Assembly (NCBI GenBank): GCA_017562135.1
Contig: QEYB01001053.1
Coordinates: 868,001 to 932,000, forward strand
Length of the DNA: 64,000 nucleotides
Source of the DNA: Dipylidium caninum
Taxonomy: Eukaryota > Platyhelminthes > Cestoda > Cyclophyllidea > Dipylidiidae
Direction: 5' to 3'
The notes under the pieces were generated by a model that worked only from the letters and a program-made list of their open reading frames with translations, was not told the DNA's origin and did not search any database. Shown piece after piece: positions 39,713 to 51,500 of the stretch (the stretch's first letter is position 1; each line of letters starts with the position of its first letter). The translations under genes were made by a program, and so were the position numbers.

Positions 39713-42700
39713 GCCTTGTGGTGCATCCGCAACAGTGGGACGAAGATATTTTGTGCTCTGGACACGGTGTTTTTCCCCCAGCTCGTCGGCTGAGAGTGTG
39801 GCGTGGAATGCCCTCGACTTTGTGTGGCCAAATGGTGGGCCGATTGGGATCTCGTGGAAGACTGCTCTCGATCCTGTGTGGAGGCGGTCGCGTCTGTTGC
39901 TGCTGTTGTCGACTTTGACGTCGACTGAGGCTGGGTGATTCAGCCTAGTCGTCGGTCACAACATGCGCATTCGTGGCCCCAGTGGGTGGGGGAGTCGAGG
40001 AACGAGGTGCAGTGTGAGTGAGCATGCGCAGAGTGAGTGCGTGGTGTGTTGTCGGCGTCTTGTTTGCCTTGGCACAAGGGGATGGAGGAATCGTCGCTCA
40101 GGAAGGGGAGTGGTGGATGACTGCTCGGCATTGGAATTTGACGCGGAGGACGGCGTCTTCGAGGCATTCGACCATGTCTACTTCATTGGCAGCCACTTGA
40201 CGACGGGGTTGGGTGGCCTCAAAGCCTTTCACTTGACAATGTGAGGGAAGAAGCCGGAAATGGCAGGGCGTCTTTTTTTTTCGCTGCCCGGATTTTTTGT
40301 CGGCAATCAGCACGGTGGAGGGCGTGAGCTCGCAGCGCCCAACAAGTAACCGTCGAGCGGTGCAATGAGACACACTGGAGGCGACGTCGCCTGCATCGAC
40401 GAAGTGTTGGTGGGCGAACGCGCCTCAGTCGTGTCGGGAACATTTTGGGCTTCTCCAACCCCCTGGACAGACAGCAGACGACTCGGTAAAAATGCAACAT
40501 GCAGGCTGGGATGTGAAGGAAGCTCAAGTGGAGTGGGGAGCATTGGCCTCCCCCCTGCTTGGAATTTGCCACTTTGAGTCCAAGCAGGCGGGTAGTGAGA
40601 CTACGGCTCCGCACAATGTCCTTCGGTAGCGGGGGTGGGGGTGGGGGGAGGGGGCGGCAGAGGAAGAAGTCGACTTGTCCTCCCTCCCAGAGAAACATTC
40701 TGCCAATTCGCAGGCTGCTTCGAGGCAATCGGTGCGCACACGTGTAGCCGGCTCCATGACCACTCGGCTGTTCATACTCGATGGAATGGCAATCAGCCAA
40801 AGAGGCCATGACTGCTTACCCTGTCGTTCTGCCCAAGGTAGAGTCGCGGCTTGCGGTGCGCGAAATAGCTGCGCAGAGGCGTGGTGTAGAGAGGTTTGGC
40901 TTGTCGCGCCCAGAGTCATCGTTGGGTAGTGCGCACGAGGAGCTTTTCTCCCCAAATACGTCCTTGTCACCTCCTCGGTGGTGCCCAAGTTGGCGCCTCA
41001 CGCGCTTCTCCCTTTGGCGGTTCTCTCGATAAAAACGCAAAACTCCCACGTGGACTAGACGTCGTGCAGGAGGCCAGGGCTCACGTCGCAATGCACCTCG
41101 GGACGTCAAGACAGGCCACTCGAGCCCCATCGCCCACGTACCAATGAAATTACACGACCTGACCGCTTCAGGCGAGTTTGCCGCTGGTGTCCATGTTGGC
41201 AAGGGCTCTGTCACAGCGCTGCATCAGCCCCTATTCACTCCACCCCAGGGGAGACATCGAAACGCCGCCTCGTTACTCTGCCAGATCCAACCTCACCTTT
41301 TGTGGCGACCTGCAGACCTCGATGGAGGCTACGCTCCTGACGCCACACAGAGTTGCTTCTCATCCACCCACTCCATGCATCGGCCGGTCCCTTCCACCGA
41401 CACCCCCCACCCCCTTTCTAATCAGGTGGTCGCGTCAGCTGCCTCAGGCTTCTGCCCGAATCATTTGACGTTGGTTGGCAGCAGGACGATAGGCCAAACC
41501 TTCTCGCCGAGTGCATTCACGTGTGTTCGTCGGAAAGCCTTCTCCTTTTCCTGCGACGCCACCTGATTGTGCTCACGGTCGCCGTGGTCCACGCGGTTTT
41601 CCGGGGTTATTTGCCCATCTCCACCATCACTCAGTGGATTGGGCAACAGGACACGTCCTTCACTCGCGCCTCTCCTCAGCAGACATCCCCGCCGCGGAGA
41701 TGGCAACGATGCGCGAGGCAGCTCGCCGGCCACCGACACAGGCGAGCCTAACGCGGAGGCCCCTGAATCGGACGCAGATGCTGGAGGCGCGAGAGGAGAC
41801 GAGGCCTCCGCCTCCGCCTCGGTTGCGGCTGCGAATGCGGCTGCGGCTGCGAATGCGGCTGCGGCTGAGGTGACGGGGGCTCCGTCGCCATCCTGACCGA
41901 ACACACACCACGAAAGCGTTGTGTCGCGGGAGCAGACGACGAAGTGCACCACGCCCGCCACCCTCTCCGATCGCCGTCCATCGTCTCAGCAGACATTCGT
42001 CCGTCGTGTGACGGCCGTTGAATTGGCCGCCATTTCGGTCTCCGAGGCACCACAGTTCCGGCACAACGATCATTTCATGCCTCCTCGCCCAATCTGGCCT
42101 TCAGGCGGTCGATGCCATCAGATGCGCTCCAATGAGGGCCGCCTTGGTCGTAGTAAGCGGAGGACACATGATTATACTTCAGCGATTATGCCATTTCGCA
42201 ATTGCGACCAGCCTTCCCACCACCAACAAAGATGACAAATGTGGCGACGGCATCGTGTGTGAGCGTGTGGGCGTGTTGCGTTTGACAGGCCCTTCCATCC
42301 ACCTGGTCCGAAGTTGGCCTTCTCCTGACGACTTGCACGACTCACCACGCTGCGACACTTCGCCCCGCATGGACGCAAGTGGAGCAGGAGGCGGAGAGGA
42401 GCCCACAGCAGGGGGAGAGGCCAAACCTCCCACTTGTGGTCTTCTCCACCGTCCGATGGACACTCCACCCCAAATTATTTGGTCGTTGGAGCAGACGCAT
42501 TATCAACGGATTGTCTCGGCGTTTTCGTCCATCTCTAGCGCCACGCTAACAACTTTTTCGACCCTCATCGTGCATTCCACCGGGAGCACGGCCTCGTCGC
42601 TCCACCTGCGTTGCCGTCTGTCGCAACTTCGTGAGGTGTCTTTCAGCAGGCCAGCATGCTTGCACTGTGTCGCACTGCCACGGCTTGGAGGACGGTTGCG

Positions 42701-45596
42701 AAGGCGAGAAGGAGGAGGAGGGGAAAAGGCTGGGTACACCGTGGATAAAAATGATGGCCACGAGGGGGATGATAATTTCAGAGATGACTGTGACGACTGA
42801 TGCGGAAAGGGCGAGGAGATGAACTTCCCAGCATTGCTGCAAACACGGTATTTGGAGATCCTCTCCAAATGGCGCCGTCGCCTACTTCCAACCTCCTCCT
42901 CCCGCCGCCGCTGAGGAGTCTGGAGTCTTCCCGCCTCCTCTCCCGCCGTCTCATCCTCCAATCGGCGAAGTGGACGCCTTCCACATTGTCGTTTCAGCCA
43001 CCATGACCAGGATGTTCGGGGGAGTAGAACATGCACCACATGGGAGTAGTCGACTGCGACCCACGATCCGGAGGCCGTTGGGCAGCGTGGCACCTGCGGG
43101 ATGCTGATGCGAGTCCAGCTGCAATCGCGACGATGCAGCAGGTCAGGCGTTAACCCAGATGCCATGAGAGCTGCGCATCCACCTTCAACTTGCAGCTGGG
43201 CTGGTCAAGGGGACCCACATTTCACAATGCGGCCGCTTCGTGCCCCCCAGTCGATGGCGTCGGAGACACACACTCCACGACTTCACGCCGCCCTGTCCCG
43301 CCCCGCCCCGCCCGGCCCGGCCCGCCTCGCCCCGCCCCGCCCCTCATCGAACCCTGTGGAGGCACAGGTCCACGCTGGTTTGGTGGAATCGCGTCACTTT
43401 GCCCCCGAGCAGGCGATCAACACACAAACACAGACAAAAACACCCGAGGCGCGGGAGGAAAGCAGACGGTCCCGAGCGGATGCCGAAGCCGAACGCGGAG
43501 GCGGACTCTCGCCAATTCGCTTATTCCAGTGAGCTCGAAGTTGGCCCCCGTCCACCACGTTGTTTGTTGATTGAGCCGATCCCTCATCTGCCTTGCGCAG
43601 CGCTCTACTGCTCCCTCTTCTTTCTTCTTCTTCTTCTTCACATCGTGTAAGTGGAGGCTTTGGACACGTCCGTTTCGACTAACCGCATCAAATCACATCT
43701 GACCACGGTTAGAAGGCTTCCCCTTCCTTCCTTCCTTCCTCCCCCCCTCTCCTCTCCCTGCCTTCACACGATGTGAGGTTTTGCGGTTTCACTATTCACT
43801 CCTCCTACCCCACACGCTGCATTCATCATCGTCTCCTTTGAAGTCGCCTTCCCAGTTGACGTGAGTTCTTTGTCACCCTCCGCAAGAGCCACTCTCCCTC
43901 AATTTAGGAGGGTTCGTGTTGCCATGAACAGCAGCCCGCATTAACGCCACACCGCCGCGGCCCCATGTGATCCCATGGCCGCCCCAAAGAGGTCCCAGTA
44001 AGGCCAACCCTCCTGTGTCGACGGAGGGCAGTAGGCCGGACCAAGTGTGCCAGGAAGACGTGGCAGGTGATGTCTGACAGAGCGCAAGGGGAGACCCCCT
44101 CCCACAAGCCATTTCTCATTGAGGCAACTTCAAATGCCGCTGAAGTGAAGCGCCGCTTTCTGCGCCACGTTGAGTTGACGTCGGCGCTAGAACGCCTGTC
44201 TCGGCCTCGGCGGCCTCGCAGACCGACAAAGAGCAGCAGCGAAGCGTTGACGACAGCCTGAAAGTCGAGGAAATGACCCCCGATCAACGATCTGAAATAG
44301 TGAAAAATTGGGCGAGGCGATGAGTTTACGACTGGGAGACAGACATTTGAGAAGTCGCTCATTGCGGCGATTTTACGACATCACCTTCCACTTCCACAGA
44401 AACCCTGCCTCCCCGGCGGCTGACTCGGACCGGAAGCTCCAATTCCTTCGGGTGGAACAAAATCCCGCTTCCCCTTCTCACTTGGCGGTTGTGTGTGCTG
44501 CACGAAGCTGACAGAGGACATTCACTGCCACCATCCAAAGTGCCTTCCACATCTAAAACGCCACGATGACGCAAACTCCCCCCTCCCCCACCCCCCCCTC
44601 GTCTCGTCTCGTCTCGTCTCGTCGTGGGCACCACAACCAGAGCTTCACACGTCTCCTCCGAGGATCACAGACTGTCGCTCTCGAGGATAAGAAGCCTCGT
44701 AGCCACAAGAATCTTGGACACAATCGTAATTCAACTCACCGCCACGTCATCCGAGCCTTTGTGGCTCGGCATCCGCGACTCTTCTTCATGGCCGTAGTCG
44801 CCAAAACGAAGTTCATCCCTCAAGTTATGCCGTGGGCACTACTCACAGTCTCTTCCCTGGCAAATGGGACGCAACTTCGCCCAACCCCAGTCCGCCCAAC
44901 CACTCATATCAAGGCATTTGCTCACGTGGCCAACAGCGCAAATACACATTGAGAATATCCTTTGTTCTGCACATCACTCACTTCCAAAGTAGGCAAGGCA
45001 ACGACAAAACACACCCGGTTGGGAAGGCAGTCCACTCCACTCACTCTTCACACGCGGCCGCCTTCAACACCCGCTTGAGACAAATATTTGAAAAAAAAAA
45101 CGGTTTAAACAGGGTGGTTTCGTTGACTTCATGTTACTCACGAGCCCCCAATCACACACCGTCGTTGCTGCCAACGTCAACGAGTCTCACGAGTCTCGTG
45201 CGTCAAGGACACTCTCCACTGCCTCCTCCTCTTCACCCGAGGGACAAGAATAGAGAGGGCACTAGGAAAAGAGACTGCTTCATCTCAAGCGCGCGTGCTT
45301 CATCTTTCCATATAAACACAGACAAAAATACCAGGTAGCGGAAGAATCTGAAGAATGGAATGAAAAGACGAGTGGTGGCAGAGGTTGGCAAATCCACAGG
45401 GGCCCAATAAAAAGGGGGTATAGAAGTAGAAGTAGAAGAAGAAGAAGTAAAGTAGTGCAAGTAGTAGAAGAAGAAGTAGAGAAACTTTCGGATCAAAATC
45501 ACTTAAAAATGCGAGCAGGACAGGTAGTTAAGGACCAAAATGCAGAGAAAGTGGTGGAAGAACGCATGTGAAGGGAAGGGGCGAGATGTGAGCTAT
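39713..45596. other. 6-kb GC-rich stretch without a convincing gene
   Basis: Markedly higher GC than the rest of the window, with long overlapping open frames on both strands (for example 41461-41961 -, 42018-42800 +, 42503-43165 -). Their translations are low in complexity (Ala/Glu, Arg/Pro, Ser runs) and show no family motif, so I regard them as composition artefacts. It includes CCCCG-type runs (43290-43345), CTTCC units (43723-43741), TCGTC units (44602-44625) and AGA-rich DNA (45420-45480). Confidence 0.45.
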
Positions 45597-48500
45597 TCAC
45601 TCCAACTGCACCATCGCCTGAGCGCAGTAGGCCTCCAGTGTGCGCTTCGCCTCGTCCGACAAGCTACTCCTCAGTTGGCCCGAAATCTACAACACAGTCG
45701 TCCTCACTTATTCACCCTGGCTGCAAGTACACCCAGGGGTAGAATTCTGACGTGGATAGACAATTACCTTGGTGGGGTAGCGTCGGCACAGGGTCTCCAG
45801 ACTCTTGACAAGGTGAACACGAGGGTCCACGACACCCGGACAGAGGTTGGGCAGTTTCGGTGCGGCAAAGATCAGGGTAAAGGAGGCTAACAAATGCAAA
45901 ACGACCACCGATTAGGAGAGCAGGAGTCCATTTTTGGCCCAAAAACTCCTAAAACGCCTTTTAATCGTGAGAAGACGCGCACTAAACAGGTCTTTCCGAG
46001 CAGGCGTTCATAACGTGAAATCGCCCGAGAATGCATTCAAATCAAGCAAATTCATTAAGGTGGCCATCTGCCCACAAACAATACAATTTACCCGCATAGA
46101 CACTCTCAGCCGGACATTAAATAAGACGGTGGATAAGAAGACGCGTTGCGAAATCGTTGCTCCCTCGACATTTTCTCCCCAAACCCCATAAGAGGCTCCT
46201 CTTGCCTATGAACCATCACTCACCGACTCGCCGCTGATGGCACACTTTGCCACTTAACGCTGCCCCGCTTGTCGCAGAACGTGAGAGGCCAAATATTGCC
46301 AGGGTGGAAGGGAAAGCGGGGCGGAGTACCGAGGATCGTAACATTCAAGGCATCTCGGTCCCCTAACCGATGGTGCATACGAGGAGCCACAACACCCGCA
46401 CAGAGATTGGGGGAGACAGGTGGGAGAAAAGTGTCCCAAGAAGATGCTTCACAGTGTGTGGCGCACAAAACTTCGAGCTGCTAAGTACGAATTTTGCCTC
46501 GTGTAATCCAATGCCGGGAAAAAAAAAATAAAACACACAATTCAAGCACTTCAGATTCCTGTCAAGCAATGGAAAAGTAATGCCAAACAAGCCTGAAAAG
46601 AGAGACAATCATCAAAGAACTTCAATGCGTTACTCATCGGGGTTTCGGAGCAGAGGCGGTCATCGCAGCCGCCACTTTTCTTTGGTTTAATGTGGTACCA
46701 AACGAAAGGAATTATCCCGCCGTGCCAAACTCGTTCCCACTTGTAAAGTGAGTGGGCACACAAATGTGTCATTTAGGCTAGAATGAGAAAACCATGCCAT
46801 TGATGGTGAATGTGTCAAAACATGGACTATGGTAGGCGAATTCACCGGGGATTAATGGAATATAAACATCCTGATAAACTACGTCAATGGCTAAAGGACA
46901 AACACAGAATTTCGAGGGCTGCCTCCGGTTGAATATGCCAACTCCGTTTCAAAATGCCTATTCATTCAGTACCGTTCGTGTTCGGAAAGGACAACAAATG
47001 TTACAGCATAAGTCAAGAATGAAGTATTCCAAACTCTGTACTAGGGCGCAATCAATCGTTCACATGGCGGATAATTTAGCCGATGGGAATACTCGGTGGA
47101 AAACACAAGATATTACCTCGTCGGTTCGAAAAAGCTAAATGGAGAGATAAGGCAAGGAAGGGAGGCATACACACTTCCTCTTGTGCCACAACAAATAAAA
47201 ATAAAAGCACAGTTCCAGAGGTAAAGGCACGGAGAAAATTTTGCATGCTAACTCGTTACATTCGCCATTAACAAACGGGATGGTCTGACAAGCACCGCCT
47301 TTTGGAATATTCTAATTTAGATAACTTAGGAGAAAATGAGTTATTATAACAATACGCCGATGAAAAGAGACAAGTGCACTTTCATGCGTTATTTAGACCA
47401 TACAAAAATGCACTTAACATAATCCGTTCCAACTGAAGTGATTTAAAGCTTTACAGCTGTGGTAGAAGTGCCGATGGACACAAAGCAGATTTGAGACATT
47501 CTTGACTGCATGACCTAAGTGAAGCTGAGGTCTTCATAATCCCAAAGCTCAACCTGGTGGTACTGACCCAGACCATGAATCGTAAGGTATGGAGTGCCAC
47601 GAAATGAAGTGGCGAAGAATTGAACAATCACCTGAATCATTCGCGACATCAGTAAACCTTTCATCCGAGAAAAGTGAGCTAGACGGGTTTGCAGTAGCAG
47701 ATACATTGGCGGTGGCAGTTGCAACAGCGGCATCAGCCGCCAGTTGTCCACAGCGTGCAGGTCCGGCTGCCAGTCCGGCGAGGATGGCTTGGACGAGAGG
47801 CGCCCACGCTTCAGCGTAGTATGAGGTTGAGGACGAAGACGCGGGAGCAGTAGGGTCGGTGGGATCACAGATAGCATCTGCCTGTGTGCACAAGGTTGTC
47901 AGACCTACGCTAACCACACACCACTCCTCTCTTGCCAGGCGGGAGAAACTAGAGGACGCGAGACCGGCATAGCCGCTTCTTACACCTTTACCCACCTCAC
48001 CAACGCGTGCATCACCTGCATTACTGTGGGCTGAAAGTGCAAGATTTGAATAACAAATTACATTTACAATGTCTCTTTTGTTGTGAGTTTAAAGTCACTA
48101 CACTAAGGTGTTTCTTTGCCCTTACGGGCGGCAAGCGAATGGACAGCTTGAGGGACTTTTAAAAACACTCACGAATTCCGATACCAAGACTACGAAATTG
48201 TTTCAAATGAACAATCGCTCTATTGCTTGTGTGTGCAGCAACGGATCGGTTATACAAGCACTAACAACAATATTGCTGTAGACTAGAAATGGAACTTAAA
48301 AAGAATGGAAAATGCCCTTACTCAATAGTAAAGACTCAAACTATAAGCCATATTGTAAGCGGGAATAAAGGGGATCTATCAACAAAATCAGGGAACTTTT
48401 CCGACTACCAAATCAGATCAGATCTGACCAATCTCTGGCCTCGATAACAGGAGAACGTACCAGTTAAGATAAACGAGGTGTTGACCAATCCAACAGGCGA

Positions 48501-51500
48501 CGAAATGGCCAATTCTGCGTAGGGGATGATGACTTTGGCCAGTACGCGAGAGAAAATCCTGTTCTGCACATCATCCATGATCTTTACGAGATCATTGGCG
48601 CCAAACACGAGAACAAAGTTCGCCAGGAAGGCTGTCAAACCTATCAACCCATACACCGAAAAAACATTATTTTCACAAATAATGTTGGTAACAAAAAAGG
48701 CCTTTGAGTAAAGGCAACACTCCATGATAAATTAAAATGTCGCCACCTTCAATGACTACAAGCATTTCAAGTTTCCATCTTAGACAGTAAATGTGGATCA
48801 CGCTTAAATTGCACGAGTTTGATTTGGGACGAAATAGAAATCATGAAAGTTGTGGCTGATCACGTCACAACTGGGGTAGTAGTGGGCGCTGAACGTAGGA
48901 CAACCAGGCACAATAAAGGCGTCACATCAATTAAATTACACATTCAGTGAGTGCCTACCCTACTAAAATAAAAATAGAAGTATCTCCACGAGCGTTGATG
49001 TCCCTGTGTGTAATTTGAACTTCCTACCAGGCAAATGTACACATGGGATAGCCTATTTCAGGTCTTTCGAGTAATTAAAAATTGCTTGGGATAGAGAAAG
49101 TAAACAATAATGACGCACATGCAAATAAAAAAAGCAACGTCGGTGAATCTATATGACAAAAGGAGTGTTGTATCCTTCGAAAACAGTTCCACGACCATGC
49201 TAAGACGTTCAATCGACGCTTATATCAGATGGAACTTTTCGATTGGACTGACACACTGCTTTAACCAAGCAATGAAAGTGCTGAGACGAATCATAAAAAA
49301 CTCACATCGCATAAACTTCTCCGTTTTAGCATTTTGAAGACGTTGGAAAATGCAGATAAAGATTTGCGGGAGGAAAGGTTCCAAGTGGACTCGTGGAAAG
49401 GCAAGAAGAAAGGCAAAAATAATGATGAAGGCGTGCACATCATTGGTCTTTGAGTTTATAAGTCGTTGATACACGCCCAGCATCGCTTCCACCTGCAAAA
49501 GAAGTAGCCGAGCCGGTAACACCTGACATGTTCATGATCAAAATAATTTCGTTTAATTTGACCCTGTCTACTTTCGAAAAGAGATGTTGACATAAAAACC
49601 CACCTTATTAGTCGCCAGGACAGATTCCACATTATGAAGCAGATAGGCTTGCATGAGGCGCGCAAGAGACATGACTGCACCTTGTGTCTCCCATAATGCG
49701 GGGACTAAGAGGCGTGGTAACAAGGTTTGATAGGCCGCACTCGGTGTCAACGGCGAGGGTTGATTTGGTTCTGCTACTAGGCCCGCCATTTTTCGCTTTT
49801 GTGCACACAATTCCTGTACATTTGGACCCAGTGGATATTGCTCCAGCATGACCGCGAGAAGTTGGAAGACGTAGGGAAAGAGTTCTGCAAGTAAAGACAG
49901 AGACGACTGAGATGTCTCAGCACTTATGCTACATTGTCTTTACTGGCTGATGGCGAGTATTCCGTGAATTAGCCTAATGAAGCTTTCGAACCTTCCTGGA
50001 AACACATTACAAAACTTCGAGTCAGGCTGATAAGCTTCGAAGCAAGTTAGAAATGCTTTCCCATGATACGCAGTCACAAGCAATGAGTTAGAGCCGTCAA
50101 CCCACGATGTCGACGACAACACACGTTCTGACATTCAGGAAGTTTGGCTGGTGGAGGTCTGATGGAGTTCACCCAGGTTTTCCACTCATATACCGTTTCT
50201 TTTCCTTCTCTAGGCACTAGGCTCCTTCATAGTTTCCCTTAATGTATAGCAGGGTGAGGACAGTCTCAACAACGAATTATTATCGAAAACAACTCAAACG
50301 CTGTCAAAAAATGAGGTAATCGCCACAAGCATCGACAACTTATCCTTACAGATGACTACACAGCAAAGCCACGTATCAGCATTCTGCCAGTACATGGTCG
50401 CGAAGGGTAGAATTTCCCTTCTGTGTGTTGTAACTTTCTAGTTTGAATGGCGCATGTTTGGTATTACAGAATGAGACGTTACCAGCACCACAGAATACTT
50501 TGCCTCAGATTTAAAGAAGCTCAACTCAGCGATAATTTAATGGAACCAAAGTTTGATTTCGGAAGGTATAAATTGACTGAGTTGGGATGGAATGAGCTAA
50601 ATGAGACGACCATTTGCAATGAATTCGGACAAGTAAGCAGAGGATCTAAGACAATGTTGTAACCTCCCAAGCCACCACTAAATATACATGGGGAAGGAGA
50701 TTTGCCTGAAGCTGTCACAAAGTTGGACACACCGCCTGTCAAGTGGAATATTAATGGACATATGGGAGATGACTCATGTAAAAGAAGACTCAAGACGTGG
50801 AGTGGGGACAAATTCACAGATGGGAATATGAGAACAGGAACTGAAATAACCCAGAACGAGATAATGACACAACCCTCCTCGATTGACTTTACTGGAGTGA
50901 AGTTATCAATTCCAATAAACTCTTGCAGTAGATTAAACATTCTCCACCCATAAATAAGACTGACTAAACTAGCGTTGCAATCTTCCCAGAAATTACTTGA
51001 CAAGCGGATAGGTCCACCACCTACCCTCGAGATGAGAAACTTACACCTGAGTGCAGTAGAAATGTATTCGTTTAAAAATATTCAGAAGAAAAGTCAATGT
51101 AGCGTCTAAAATTGAAGCGTAGTACTACTTGGAGGTGTTTGACTAGAGAGGATGCGAGATTGAGGGTATAAGGTGAGAAATTGGACTAGCGAACGGAGTT
51201 GTCTGAGTATCACGAAATCCAAGAGTAAAAAGCAGTTAAAAAAGTCACAATTAGACAATTTTGTACGCCAAAAATGTCGTCAGTTCGTGGTGCTAATAAC
51301 CCGAAATGTAAATTGGCCTCGGGTGTTTGGGTCAAACAAAACACCACTAATTAGCAGATGAATAACCGAACATGGATTAGCGCCAGACGCCTATAAAACC
51401 CCGACAATCACCCCCTACTGTGTTACTTGCACCAAAGTCAAGCACTCCACACTTCACCCTAGAACTAAAAGTCGTTTTTTAAATATAAGATGACGATAAG

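Noticed and set aside
41461..42800. Long overlapping open frames on both strands (166, 260, 220 codons)
   Set aside because: They coincide with GC-rich, low-complexity DNA, overlap antisense to each other, and show only Ala/Glu, Arg or Ser runs without any domain motif.
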